Shown: positions 40,068-49,226, numbered from the stretch's first letter. The stretch is DNA of 64,000 nucleotides from an uncultured Pseudomonadota bacterium (GCA_913057905.1 CAJXPB010000003.1:186001-250000); one strand, 5' to 3'. Numbers and translations: made by a program. Notes: generated by a model from the letters alone, not told the origin.

Positions 40068-41077
40068 CTGTCTCCTCCCGAATTCCGCTGCGAGTCCGGC
40101 TTTGGGACTTCCGCTCCAGGCCCCACCGCCAGCACGCCGGAATCATCCAGCGTGTTTTTGATGTGTCGAAGCCACTCCGGCTGCCCGCTCTGAGTCGAGC
40201 GGCCCCGTTTTTCGGCAGCTTCGGCGGGGAGTTGTTCGGCCTCGATGACGTCTCGACGTTCTCGGCACGCCTCCGCGCCCCGAACCTCGAGGTCGAGCTC
40301 CGGCGAGACGACCTCGCCGGCTCGGGCGGCCCATCGCTCCAGGACGGCCTCGGGCCCGTGGACGGCGACGTCCCAGACCCCTTCGGACTCGTCGAACCAG
40401 GACCACGCGGCCCGGATGTCGTGGTCGGCCAGTCGATCGATCAGTTGCACGCCGCCGAGATCCTCGCTCTCCAGCGCGTCGCCGGAAAACCGCCACAATC
40501 GGGCATCGGGCCGCGGCCCGAGCGCCAAGGTCACGGTCAGAATCACACCAAACGCACCCTCGCACCCGATGAACAGGTAGCGCATGTCGGGGCCGGCGGC
40601 CTTGCGCGGGGCCTCGGCATAACTGTAATCGCGGCCCGACGCCGTGCAGGCCGTCATCGCGGCTACGTCGGGGCCCAGACCTGACACTCCTGCGCTGGCC
40701 AAGAGGCCACCGACCGTGGAGTCCGCCGGGTACAATCCATTTGGCGCAAACTGGAGACCCTCGTCGCGAAGGCGATGTCGCAGCTCGCCCCAGCAAATCC
40801 CTGCTTCCACGGTGACGGTGCCGCTCGTCGAATCGATCGACTGAACCCGGGCACACCCGCGAGTGACGACGACATCGAAGGGTTCCGCGGTCACCGCCGA
40901 GGGGCGCAGATGTGACCCGGTCCCCACAATCACGATGGGTCGAGAGGATTCAGACGGGCCGGCGATCCTGCGGCGAAGGGCCCGGATCGAGTCGGGCGTA
41001 TACACCTGACCCGGCGGTTCGAGGCCGCGGGACTTCCAGTAGTCGGGTTCGGTCACGTCGCGGGTATCGGTCGTCAC
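40064..41077 (-). CDS. FAD-binding oxidase subunit (GlcE-like)
   Basis: 337 aa from a GTG that overlaps the upstream stop (GTGA), with GGGAGG upstream. It is a PCMH-type FAD-binding protein: VIVGTGSHLRPS, then VTVEAGICWGELRHRL, FAPNGLYPADSTVGGLLAS and GCEGAFGVILTVTLALGP. Like GlcE of glycolate oxidase it is short and lacks the full substrate-cap domain. It is predicted to form a complex with the AGPS-like subunit and the CCG protein. Confidence 0.87.
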   Translation of the reverse strand: MTTDTRDVTEPDYWKSRGLEPPGQVYTPDSIRALRRRIAGPSESSRPIVIVGTGSHLRPSAVTAEPFDVVVTRGCARVQSIDSTSGTVTVEAGICWGELRHRLRDEGLQFAPNGLYPADSTVGGLLASAGVSGLGPDVAAMTACTASGRDYSYAEAPRKAAGPDMRYLFIGCEGAFGVILTVTLALGPRPDARLWRFSGDALESEDLGGVQLIDRLADHDIRAAWSWFDESEGVWDVAVHGPEAVLERWAARAGEVVSPELDLEVRGAEACRERRDVIEAEQLPAEAAEKRGRSTQSGQPEWLRHIKNTLDDSGVLAVGPGAEVPKPDSQRNSGGDS

Positions 41078-42630
41078 GGCGACGCCTCCCGAGGCTCCGT
41101 TGCGGCTCGAGGGTACACCTTCCCCGGATTGAGAATGCCGTCGGGATCGAAGGCCTCCTTGAGGGCCCGAAATCCAGCCTCCCCGCCACGGTGGTCTCGC
41201 CCGGTCCACGGCGTCTTGACGGAGCCCACGCCGTGGTGGTGGGCGATGCTCCCGCCGGCGCCGTCGACGGCATCGAGCCCTCTGCGCCACGCGGTTTGGT
41301 GCAACTCGAGCGCCTCCTCGGCGGTGTCGGCGGATCCGACGAAGGTGAAGTAGATGGAGCTGCCGGCGGTGTAGACGTGGCTGAAGTGGGCCATCACCAA
41401 CACGTGGGGCGCCAGGGCCTCGCGCACCCGCTGGTACAGTGACTCCAGATTCGACCAGCTCGTCGCCACCTCCATCGTGTCGACGAAGGCGCCCGCATCG
41501 AAGACCGGCGATTGCTTGTACGAGACGGCGTAGCGATGTTCCCGCCACTCCTCGCCCGGCTCGACGCCCAGGTCGACGCCGTAGCGTCGAAGTAGATCAA
41601 ATCCGGCCTCGGCCTCCGTTTGTAACGTCTCGGTATGGCCCTCGTACCCGACGATCAGTCGACATTCCGACGAAAACGCGTCGACGGCCCCGTTGACCCA
41701 TCCCGCCCGTCGAATGAGTTCGTTGAAGGCGGCCCGGCCCCACTCGTCGACGCGCGCCTCGAGTGCGGTGCGAAGGGCCGCCGGGAGCGCACGGCGCAGA
41801 GTGCCGGCCCCGTCCCCGCTGGGAGCCTTCTTTACCAGGGTGTCGAAGGGGTCATACAGACGTACGACCGCCGGTCGTAGACCCGATTGCATCAGCCGTC
41901 GTATCGCCTCGAGGCCATCGGAGAGGTCGTCGAACTGGAAGCCTCGATAGTGACGGTCGGCCGGCTTTGGCTCGACCTGCAGGGTCACATCGGTGATGAA
42001 CCCGAGCGTCCCCTCGCTTCCGACAAACCACGGGGTCGGGTCCGGCGGCGGCGACTCCGCGGTATCGATCACATCGCCGCGGCCCGTGACAACCCGCACC
42101 GACTCGACGATGTCCTCGATCTTGCCGTATCGGCTCGACAACTGACCGGCGCCTCGGGCTGCCACCCAGCCGCCGACACTCGAACAGTAGATCGACGAAG
42201 GGAAGTGCCCGGCCGTCCAGCCGCGACGCTGCATCTCCCGCTCGAAGAGATAGCCGTTCACACCCGCCTGCACCCTGACACTCCGGCGGTCCTCGTCGAG
42301 CTCCAGGATGTCGTCGAACCGCTTCAAGTCGACGACCACGCTGTCGGCGTTGCCGACGGCCCCGCGGCAGACCCCGCTTCCATCGCCGTAGGCGACCAGG
42401 GCCGTGCCCGTTCGCGCGGCCCACTCGACGAGCCCTCGAAGTTCGTCGACACCGTCCGGCTGGACGACCGCAGCGGGCTGGCCGGCTTCGAGACGACGAC
42501 CACGGGTCAGGATGATCCCCCGCGGCGAACAGTCGGCGTTGTAAGCGAGCAGGTCGGCTCGGTCGGTGAGGACCCGGGCATCTCCGACGATCGATGCCAA
42601 CTCGGCCCGGCGGTCATTCGAGAGGGTCAT
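41074..42630 (-). CDS. AGPS-like FAD-binding oxidoreductase
   Basis: 518 aa from the ATG at 42630. FAD-binding domain: VAYGDGSGVCRGA, HFPSSIYCSSVGGWVAARGAGQ, and WFVGSEGTLGFITDVTLQ. The cap domain has HVYTAGSSIYFTF and the triple-His AHHHGVGS near the C-terminus, then FDPDGILNPGKV. The HHH motif and SHVY-type loop are the hallmarks of alkylglycerone-phosphate synthase, which replaces the acyl chain of acyl-DHAP by an alkyl ether. Its operon partners, however, resemble GlcE and GlcF, so it may be a redox enzyme instead. Its 5' end overlaps the upstream gene by 17 bases. Confidence 0.85.
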   Translation of the reverse strand: MTLSNDRRAELASIVGDARVLTDRADLLAYNADCSPRGIILTRGRRLEAGQPAAVVQPDGVDELRGLVEWAARTGTALVAYGDGSGVCRGAVGNADSVVVDLKRFDDILELDEDRRSVRVQAGVNGYLFEREMQRRGWTAGHFPSSIYCSSVGGWVAARGAGQLSSRYGKIEDIVESVRVVTGRGDVIDTAESPPPDPTPWFVGSEGTLGFITDVTLQVEPKPADRHYRGFQFDDLSDGLEAIRRLMQSGLRPAVVRLYDPFDTLVKKAPSGDGAGTLRRALPAALRTALEARVDEWGRAAFNELIRRAGWVNGAVDAFSSECRLIVGYEGHTETLQTEAEAGFDLLRRYGVDLGVEPGEEWREHRYAVSYKQSPVFDAGAFVDTMEVATSWSNLESLYQRVREALAPHVLVMAHFSHVYTAGSSIYFTFVGSADTAEEALELHQTAWRRGLDAVDGAGGSIAHHHGVGSVKTPWTGRDHRGGEAGFRALKEAFDPDGILNPGKVYPRAATEPREASP

Positions 42631-42994
42631 CGCTGGGCTCCTCGCGCTTCGATGCGTGTCGTCGCGACTCCAACAACGCCGGCACCAGCCATCGCCGCGC
42701 GATCTCTTCGAAGACGGCCTCGAATGCCTCCACCACACGCTCCATTCGCTCGAGGTTCTTCTGGGAACGCTTCGGCGTAAACGCCCAGGCCAACAGCCGC
42801 TCCAGGACGGCGTCTATCACATTCGTCACGTATTCGAGCCCTCGGCCGACCAGGTCGGCCAACTCCCGGGATTCGCCGTCGATGTCTCCCAACACGCCGT
42901 TGATCGCGCCGCGGATGGGGCCACTGGCGTCTTGCAGCGCGGCCTCGAGCAGCTCACCCCAGATCTGTTCTTCGGGTTCGGACTCGTCGGTCAC
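42614..42994 (-). CDS. small helical protein of unknown function
   Basis: 126 aa from a GTG at 42994 with GAAGG upstream. It is predicted almost wholly helical, with an amphipathic middle (VGRGLEYVTNVIDAVLERLLAWAF) and acidic ends. No signal or clear membrane segment. No family recognised. It heads the tightly overlapping operon with the AGPS-like enzyme, so a role in that pathway, for example as assembly factor or lipid contact, is possible. Confidence 0.65.
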   Translation of the reverse strand: MTDESEPEEQIWGELLEAALQDASGPIRGAINGVLGDIDGESRELADLVGRGLEYVTNVIDAVLERLLAWAFTPKRSQKNLERMERVVEAFEAVFEEIARRWLVPALLESRRHASKREEPSDDPLE

Positions 42995-43102
42995 GAAATA
43001 ACTACCTTCGTTTTGTTGCTATAAGACTTGAGAGCAGACGCCCTGTCGGTACCGATGGTATCGGCTTTCTCGACTCCCTGCCAAGATGACATTAAATTGA
43101 AT

Positions 43103-43132
43103 TTGGATTCATGATCTCGCGTCATATATAGT
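43103..43132 (+). promoter_or_regulatory. candidate sigma-70 promoter
   Basis: TTGGAT (43103-43108) and TATATA (43125-43130) or TATAGT (43127-43132), spaced 16-18 bases, lie in an unusually AT-rich island upstream of the small gene at 43252. This would give a leader of about 110 bases. Within that leader, GAGCC and GGCTC flank GGG/CCC around a TTACG loop (about 43200-43230). Confidence 0.4.
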
Positions 43133-43251
43133 GAAGCCACTCGGCCGGCGAGCCGAGGACGTTCTCGCAGATGCTCTCGCGAGTTGTACCATGGGCCTTG
43201 AGCCCGACGGGTTACGCCCCGACGGCTCGGCTCGCAACGAAGGAGCCTGCC

Positions 43252-43440
43252 ATGTTGCCGGATTACGCCATCTACGATGAGCTCGAACAACAGCGCCGCC
43301 AGCGCGACGATCGCGAACGGCCGCGCAAACGCATCGAGCCTCCGAGACCCCAACCCGAATTCGACAAACCTCACAAGGACCAGGAAGAGGATTCCGATGA
43401 CGAATCCTCCGACCGGGGAGTCACGATCATCGACATCTAA
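43252..43440 (+). CDS. small charged hypothetical protein
   Basis: 62 aa, starting MLPDYAIYDELEQQ at an ATG with GAAGGAG upstream. It is extremely hydrophilic, with Arg/Gln-rich, Pro-rich and Asp/Glu-rich stretches in turn, ending RGVTIIDI. It is probably largely disordered. No family recognised. The promoter-like AT island and the strong ribosome-binding site support expression. Confidence 0.6.
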   Translation: MLPDYAIYDELEQQRRQRDDRERPRKRIEPPRPQPEFDKPHKDQEEDSDDESSDRGVTIIDI

Positions 43441-43450
43441 TCGATGTCGA
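43430..43450. terminator. hairpin between convergent genes
   Basis: TCGACATC-taatc-GATGTCGA, a perfect 8-bp stem over the stop codon of the small gene, with no T-tract. A second dyad, CCTCGTC...GACGAGG, follows at about 43459-43485. The two may together end convergent transcripts. Confidence 0.35.
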
Positions 43451-43464
43451 CAATCCAGCCTCGT

Positions 43465-45417
43465 CTACTGCTGGCCAGACGAGGCGGATGAGCTGTTTTG
43501 CATGCCGGGTGTCGCGACGATGATGTCACGATACGGCTCGGCAATGTGCGTCATCAAATCGGGCATCCGCGTCGCCGCGCTCCAACTCGACGGGTCGGTT
43601 CCGTCCGGGACCGGCCCCGACTCGGGTATCGTCCGCTCCATCGAGTAGTTCGCCTCCACCTGACAACTGCTCCCTGAACAGGTCAATTCACGGCCGCCGG
43701 CGTACGGCGTTCCGTTGTCGCCGACGACATCGATGGCCGGCTGTTCCAGCGAACGCGCCACGTTTCTGAGCTCCAGGTGCAGCGACGCGTTCTTGAGATT
43801 CAACCGCGGGAAACGCGGGTCGTTGGCCGTATTCAGGGTGAAGTCCGGTTCGGTGAAGGCGTGGGTGCCCCGCTGCGGCCGATTCTCGGAGTACGGTTCC
43901 AGGTTGTGGTCGGCCACCAGAAAGTACTCGCCCGGCATGATCGTCGTGCCCGGCGGAAAGCCGAGCACGAAATCCTGACCATTTGTGACCGTCCACATCG
44001 ACATATCGATGGGCTCGTCGGTGGTGTTGTATAGCTCCAGGAATTCATCGTTCGAGACCAGGTCTCGGTCCTCCAGCGCACCGGTGTGGTCGCTCGGATC
44101 GACGCGGCCGTTCCAGCCGTCCCAGTGGACTTCGCTGATAACGACGTCGCCGGGATTGACCTCGTCGCCGCACCTCGCGCGCGGCGGCTCCAGATAGTAG
44201 CAGAGACCGTCGGACAGCGGGCGGGAGTTGTTCCAGATATTGTCGAACATCGACATGAAGCGGTCGGTGATCTCTTCGCCGCGAAGGATCAACATGATCT
44301 CATCGTTCGACGTCGTCGCCGACGACGACCAGTTGAAGCTGCCGGTAATCACCCGGGCGTCTTCGGTGCCGGCATCCAGGATCATCGTCTTGGTGTGAAG
44401 CCGCCCACCGCCGGCCTGGTAGTCGCCGGGCTGGACCGAATTGTCGTTGGCGTCGTAGCGCATCGGGATGCCGAAGGCCGACATCCGATAGCCCTCGTGA
44501 TACTGTCCGTTGCCGTGCACCTGGCTACGATCGAGCACGCCGGTGACCTTTTTGGGCCAGCTTCGCGGCGACTGCTGCTCCCAGTCGGGGTCGAGGTTGC
44601 CATTCTGCGCCGCCTGGCGATTCGCCTCCATCAACTGACGGTGCTTTCGGACGAACGCGCCGCCGACTTCGTTTTTGGTGAACGCAAAGATCTGAAAATG
44701 GATCGAGGTATCGACGCTTCGCACCTCGTGGAGCAGGCGATCCATCGCCTGTTCCTGCGGTGAAAAGTACGCCTCCACGGTCGTATCGCCGATCTGGTAG
44801 GTGTTGATGCTGTTGGTCGACTCCTTGGCGGCGCTGAACTCCCCCTGAAACATCTGCTCGAACTCCTCGGTGAAGTCCCGTGCGAGAGGTTCCGACTCCA
44901 TCCACACCCAGTTGTTGTTGTTTCGTCCAAACCCGGTCGGTGTGATGTTCCCCGTGCCCGTGAAGACGAACCGTCCGTCGATGATGAAGGTCTTCAGGTG
45001 CATGATGCTGTACTCGTTTCCGACCTGCATCGGGATGTGCCGGTCCAGCATCTGTTCGTAGCCGTAGTCGGACAGGTGGGTCGGGTCGCCGACAAACCGC
45101 AGGTCGACACCACGCTCGTAGGCGCGGATCAGAGCGTCGGCGATCCCCTGATGCTCGAACCCGTAGGCGGCGACGTCGATCGTCGACTGGGCGTGATCGA
45201 TCCGCTCGATCAAAAAGTCGTCGGGCTTGAGATCGCCGGCATTGCCTCGGCGAGTCCCCGTCGAGTTGAAGAAGGCCTCGACCTTGGGAGTCTGAAGCGT
45301 CCGGCGGTCCTCGTCGGACAGCCCGTCGTTGCAGCCCCACAGGCCCGCGCACGTCAGCATCAGCAGAGCAAACAGCCCCACCCAGCTACCGGAGATTTCG
45401 GGTCGTCGCCGTCTCAT
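43465..45417 (-). CDS. phospholipase D-like lipoprotein with lamin-tail domain
   Basis: 650 aa from the ATG at 45417 (AGGAG six bases upstream; ATGA overlap with the previous stop). The lipobox LWGC is in the signal. Two HKD motifs of the PLD superfamily are intact: HLKTFIIDGRFVFTGTGN and HTKTMILDAG ... VITGSFNWS. A lamin-tail-like beta domain follows (GDVVISEVHWDGWN ... NDEFLELYNTTDEPIDMSMW), often found on exported nucleases and esterases. Such PLDs cut phosphodiester bonds in phospholipid or DNA. Surface or periplasmic location. Last gene of a five-gene operon. Confidence 0.88.
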   Translation of the reverse strand: MRRRRPEISGSWVGLFALLMLTCAGLWGCNDGLSDEDRRTLQTPKVEAFFNSTGTRRGNAGDLKPDDFLIERIDHAQSTIDVAAYGFEHQGIADALIRAYERGVDLRFVGDPTHLSDYGYEQMLDRHIPMQVGNEYSIMHLKTFIIDGRFVFTGTGNITPTGFGRNNNNWVWMESEPLARDFTEEFEQMFQGEFSAAKESTNSINTYQIGDTTVEAYFSPQEQAMDRLLHEVRSVDTSIHFQIFAFTKNEVGGAFVRKHRQLMEANRQAAQNGNLDPDWEQQSPRSWPKKVTGVLDRSQVHGNGQYHEGYRMSAFGIPMRYDANDNSVQPGDYQAGGGRLHTKTMILDAGTEDARVITGSFNWSSSATTSNDEIMLILRGEEITDRFMSMFDNIWNNSRPLSDGLCYYLEPPRARCGDEVNPGDVVISEVHWDGWNGRVDPSDHTGALEDRDLVSNDEFLELYNTTDEPIDMSMWTVTNGQDFVLGFPPGTTIMPGEYFLVADHNLEPYSENRPQRGTHAFTEPDFTLNTANDPRFPRLNLKNASLHLELRNVARSLEQPAIDVVGDNGTPYAGGRELTCSGSSCQVEANYSMERTIPESGPVPDGTDPSSWSAATRMPDLMTHIAEPYRDIIVATPGMQNSSSASSGQQ

Positions 45418-46808
45418 GGGAACTCCTGCGTGTCTTGTTCGATACGGTCGGCCCACTGCGAAAATCGGTCGATCGGTTCGGCCTGACCGATGTTGCTCTC
45501 GTACTCGAAGATCTTCCAGAGATTGCCGTCGATGAACGCATCGCTCGGATAGATCAGCACCTCGTCGGAGCCGCCCGGGCCGGTCCCGACTGACAATTGC
45601 AGCGGACGAGCCCGCTCGAGGGGATGGCTCAACACGATGGCCGAGCGAGGCCAACGGCGTCCCTGCGGCTTCGGCTCCTGGTCGATCAAAACCAGCGTCG
45701 GCAGGTTCTCGCCGGCGGGATGGACTCGCGCGCCGAGGGCGTCGAGCCGCGAGCGCGGTCCATCGGACTCGAGGTCCTGCGGCTGCGCGCCCTCACCGAT
45801 GATCACGTCGACCTGAAAGCCGTTGTTTGCCTTGTATTCGAGCGCGCCCAGAAGAAACGGATTCCGGATGCGCGGCGAAATCACGGTCACCGAGCTGCGG
45901 GCACGATAGACCGCGTCGATGACCTCTTTCATCAACCGCTCCTGCGGGTTGAATCGGATCGTCAGCGCCCCGGGCTGGTTCGACAGGTAGACGACGTTGG
46001 AGTCGGTGCGCGACTTCAGAATACCGTCGTAGGCGCCGAGGGTGGTCGCAAAGACCGAGTCGCGCTCCAATCCGGGGGTATCGGGGCCGCCGGTGCCGTC
46101 CATCTGCCGGAACTCCCGTTCGAAGTCCTCGCGCACGATCTCGCTTTCGACCTTCCAGCCGAGCGCGCCCGCCTGCCCCATGTCCTCGAATCCGTTGGCG
46201 AAATTCCAGACGGTGTGCTCATCGAGGATGACGAACCGATGCGACATGGTGTTGAAGCTGTCGGGCCGGCACAGCGCTCCCTGAATGCCGTCTTCGCGGT
46301 CACAGAGCGGCGAGGAGGTGCTGCCGGAATCGCAGGTCACGGTCTGAGTGGCCTGGTCGAGCCGACAGCGCGTGGCGACCTGCGAGAGATTCGGGTCCGG
46401 CAGGTACAGCAGTTCGCCGTCGCCATATGTGATCGGCACGTCGGCATCTTCGAGGGCCTGAAAGCCGGCGCCGCCCTCGTCTTCGGCGTCGGCAACCACG
46501 CGGACATCAGCACCCTCCTGGTGGGCCTGGATCATCGCGTCGGCGACCTCCTGATCCATGACATCGCCGTTGACGGCGGCCCAGATCCGGGAGTCGGCCT
46601 CCCTCATGTCTGTCAGCCACCGGTCCCGAAGCGACGCCCGGTCGTTGCCGTCCTGGGCGACCTCGTACTGGAGGACCGTCTGGAGTTCGGCGTAGGGCGC
46701 CGGCTCGCAGCCGGTCATCGTCAGCAAGACCAGGGCGCCCAGCGCCACGAGGCCGAGCCCCGCCGACGCCGCCACCTCTTGTCCGGTCTGTCGAGTCGTG
46801 CTCTCCAT
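45414..46808 (-). CDS. PLD-like lipoprotein with degenerate active sites
   Basis: 464 aa from the ATG at 46808, chosen because AAGGAG lies six bases upstream. Lipobox TMTGC. Two PLD-fold repeats can be followed (DMREADSRIWAAVNGDVMD ... VADAMIQAHQEGADVRVVAD and LMKEVIDAVYRARSSVTVIS), but the HxK motifs are changed: HRFVILDEHTVWNFANGF keeps His, Asp and Asn but lacks Lys, and the second copy has lost the His at the expected place. It is probably a non-catalytic partner of the intact PLD gene it overlaps. Confidence 0.75.
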   Translation of the reverse strand: MESTTRQTGQEVAASAGLGLVALGALVLLTMTGCEPAPYAELQTVLQYEVAQDGNDRASLRDRWLTDMREADSRIWAAVNGDVMDQEVADAMIQAHQEGADVRVVADAEDEGGAGFQALEDADVPITYGDGELLYLPDPNLSQVATRCRLDQATQTVTCDSGSTSSPLCDREDGIQGALCRPDSFNTMSHRFVILDEHTVWNFANGFEDMGQAGALGWKVESEIVREDFEREFRQMDGTGGPDTPGLERDSVFATTLGAYDGILKSRTDSNVVYLSNQPGALTIRFNPQERLMKEVIDAVYRARSSVTVISPRIRNPFLLGALEYKANNGFQVDVIIGEGAQPQDLESDGPRSRLDALGARVHPAGENLPTLVLIDQEPKPQGRRWPRSAIVLSHPLERARPLQLSVGTGPGGSDEVLIYPSDAFIDGNLWKIFEYESNIGQAEPIDRFSQWADRIEQDTQEFP

Positions 46809-46818
46809 CGTCATCTCC

Positions 46819-47538
46819 TTACTCGAAGCTTCCGGTCGAGGTGCTGCCGGAGTAGTCGGTGCTGTTGGCTTCGCCCGGGCTGGCCAGTGTGTGCTCGCGC
46901 CAGCCCTCGGCGATCGTATCGAGGCCCTCGTCGTCGGAGTAGGTATGCCAGCTTCGCGAGACGCCGCCCGAGTTGCTGAACAACAACTGCACCCGCTCCA
47001 TCGACCGGACCGACACCGTATCCCAGCCCCCGGCGAAGGTCCGTACATCTTCGGAGCCGACCGATTCCATCAGTCGCTCATCGCGGTCGACCAGTCTGAC
47101 CTGGACGCGCTTGGTTCCCAGTTCCAGCTCGGGGATGACCACATCGGCCACCTCACCGAAGGCCTTGTCCCCGTCGCTGGCGATCACGAAGTAGTCGTTG
47201 GTCGTGATCGCTTCGGTCTCGGGGATCGTATAGCTTCTGTCGACATCGCCGCTGATGCGCAGCTCCCATCCGGTCATATTGACCGGCGTCTCCTCGTCGC
47301 TGTGCAGCTCGATGAAGACGTCATCGGGGAAATAGGTGCCGTCGTCGCGGACGCTTCCGGCGAAATTGACCTCGGTCACCATCACGCTGCCACGCTCACC
47401 GCTGGAGGTCTCGCCGCTGGCCGGGGTCCTATACAGAGGTGTCTGGTCGGAGAACTCCGGCGTGGAGTTGCAGCCCCAGGCCAACGCCGCCATCGCGGCG
47501 ACGATGCCAACAAACTGTGTCGCTCTCAGTCGTCTCAT
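46819..47538 (-). CDS. lamin-tail-domain lipoprotein
   Basis: 239 aa from the ATG at 47538. Signal with lipobox AWGC (about Cys23). The mature protein is one lamin-tail-like immunoglobulin fold, SVMVTEVNFAGSVRDDG, FIELHSDEETPVNMTGWEL and TNDYFVIASD, followed by a Ser/Thr/Gly tail. It is likely a binding or adhesion module on the outer membrane. Ten bases separate it from the degenerate PLD gene. Confidence 0.8.
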   Translation of the reverse strand: MRRLRATQFVGIVAAMAALAWGCNSTPEFSDQTPLYRTPASGETSSGERGSVMVTEVNFAGSVRDDGTYFPDDVFIELHSDEETPVNMTGWELRISGDVDRSYTIPETEAITTNDYFVIASDGDKAFGEVADVVIPELELGTKRVQVRLVDRDERLMESVGSEDVRTFAGGWDTVSVRSMERVQLLFSNSGGVSRSWHTYSDDEGLDTIAEGWREHTLASPGEANSTDYSGSTSTGSFE

Positions 47539-47564
47539 CCTTATGCTCGTGCTCGAGAGTACGT

Positions 47565-49226
47565 TCAAAACCGCATCGACGTGCCGAAGGCCGCCGACCA
47601 GAAGCTGGCCGGGTCGCTGGACCCCAACTGCGTGTAGTCGCCGGCGACGGTCCGATCGACCTCGATCTCGTAGAAGTTCGACGGGATGAAGTATCCGCCG
47701 CGGGCGTAGAAGACCAGGAAGTCGTTGGGCCGATAATTCACCGACAGGTCGAGTTCGGTTCCCAGCGATTTACCCAGTCGTTCCTGGGCCTCGAGGTCGG
47801 CCTGCGTGTACCCGAAGGGCAGATTGCCGGCGACCTGGTCGGCCTGCGACTGGTCGAAGCTGGAGTTGGAATTGTCCATGTAGTGCCAGACTTCGAGATC
47901 GGCGCCGAAATTGTCGTTGCCGACACCGACGCCGCCCTTCAGAAACTGCGTTCCCGAGGCGCGGTCGACGGTATGGGGCATATCATCGATGCCGTTGTCG
48001 CTGACGTAGGCCGACGGGTGCCATCCGGCGTATCTGTCGATGGCCAGGCCGCCGATTTCGTCACCCTTCATCGATGTGAATCCGTGATTGTACTGGACGC
48101 CGTTGCCCCGGGCGTACTGCGCGCCGTCGGCACGAAATGCTTTGATGTTGGCGTTCAGGTTGACGGCTCCCAGGTCGAACTCGCCGCGTGCGCCCAGACC
48201 GAAGGCGTATCCCTCGGTGTTGACATCGTAGAGTCCGACCGTGGTGTCCTTTCGGTCGATTCCGTTCGAGCGGGCAAACTCGGCGTGGCCGGCGATCTCG
48301 TAGTTGTCGGCCTCGTGGGTGTAGCTGGCTCGAAGCCCGCCCATCCACGTGTAGTCCTCGTCCGAGAAGTTCCCCAGCGCGCCGGCGTAGGAACGGTCGG
48401 CCCCCGTGCCGTTGTCGCCGGTCGATGCGCCGATGTCGGCGTAGAATCCGAAGGCTCGCGCCTCGAGACCGCCGAACAGCTCGGGCGTCTTGTAGACACC
48501 ACCGAGCCGGTAGGTGTTGTTGTCACCACGAAATCCCTGAATCGTCCCACCCGAGGCGGAGTATCGGGCAAACGAGACGTGCCGCGGCTCGGCGTTGCTC
48601 CCCATAAACCCGGCGGTCAGCCGCACGCTTCCGAGCTCTCGCCCGTCGAGTTCCAGCGTGGCGCCGTCGTGGATGTCGTCGAAGAAGTAGTCCTCTTCGG
48701 TGCCCCCGATGGTGAAGGGATGCCGTCCGACGACCAGGTCGAGCCCGAACTCGTCATTGTCGATGGGCTCCCACTCGACGTTCAGCTCGTAGATCCACAG
48801 GAAGTTTGCCGAGCCACCTTCACCGCGGTCCGGCATCGCCAGCCCGCCGATCTGGTCGCTGCCCCACAGGCCGCTGTGATTGGCGGCGACGTTGAGCTTG
48901 ACCGAGTCGATCGGCTCGTACTGCAGGTCGACCGAGATGCTCGAGAACCCGAAGGTGTCGCGGTCGTCGCTCTCCAGGATCGCCTGGTCGCTCGACTCAT
49001 CGAGCGTCCGAAAGTCCAGATTATTGAACGTGTGCGCTTCGCCGGCCAGGCTGCCGTCGATGCGCAGCCCCGGCACCGCCAGAGCCTCGTCGTCGTCCTC
49101 CTCTTCGTCGCGTTCCGGCAGGTCGACGGCAGAGGTTTCATCGGGCTCCTCCTGGGCAACCAGGGGAGCGGCGAATAAGCAGATCAGCCCGGCGAGGGCC
49201 CAGCCCGTGAGTCGTCTAAAAGTCAT
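47565..49226 (-). CDS. outer-membrane beta-barrel (porin-like)
   Basis: 553 aa from the ATG at 49226. The signal peptide ends LVAQ. An acidic N-terminal linker (residues about 22-45) precedes a long series of alternating strands, with turns rich in Asp, Asn and Gly (VDLQYEPIDSVKLNVAAN, LNVEWEPIDNDEFGLDLVVG), ending GTSMRF with a C-terminal Phe. This is the typical architecture of a 16-18 strand porin. No specific channel family recognised. It is flanked by lamin-tail and OB-like lipoproteins, so it may be an export or anchoring partner. Confidence 0.8.
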   Translation of the reverse strand: MTFRRLTGWALAGLICLFAAPLVAQEEPDETSAVDLPERDEEEDDDEALAVPGLRIDGSLAGEAHTFNNLDFRTLDESSDQAILESDDRDTFGFSSISVDLQYEPIDSVKLNVAANHSGLWGSDQIGGLAMPDRGEGGSANFLWIYELNVEWEPIDNDEFGLDLVVGRHPFTIGGTEEDYFFDDIHDGATLELDGRELGSVRLTAGFMGSNAEPRHVSFARYSASGGTIQGFRGDNNTYRLGGVYKTPELFGGLEARAFGFYADIGASTGDNGTGADRSYAGALGNFSDEDYTWMGGLRASYTHEADNYEIAGHAEFARSNGIDRKDTTVGLYDVNTEGYAFGLGARGEFDLGAVNLNANIKAFRADGAQYARGNGVQYNHGFTSMKGDEIGGLAIDRYAGWHPSAYVSDNGIDDMPHTVDRASGTQFLKGGVGVGNDNFGADLEVWHYMDNSNSSFDQSQADQVAGNLPFGYTQADLEAQERLGKSLGTELDLSVNYRPNDFLVFYARGGYFIPSNFYEIEVDRTVAGDYTQLGSSDPASFWSAAFGTSMRF

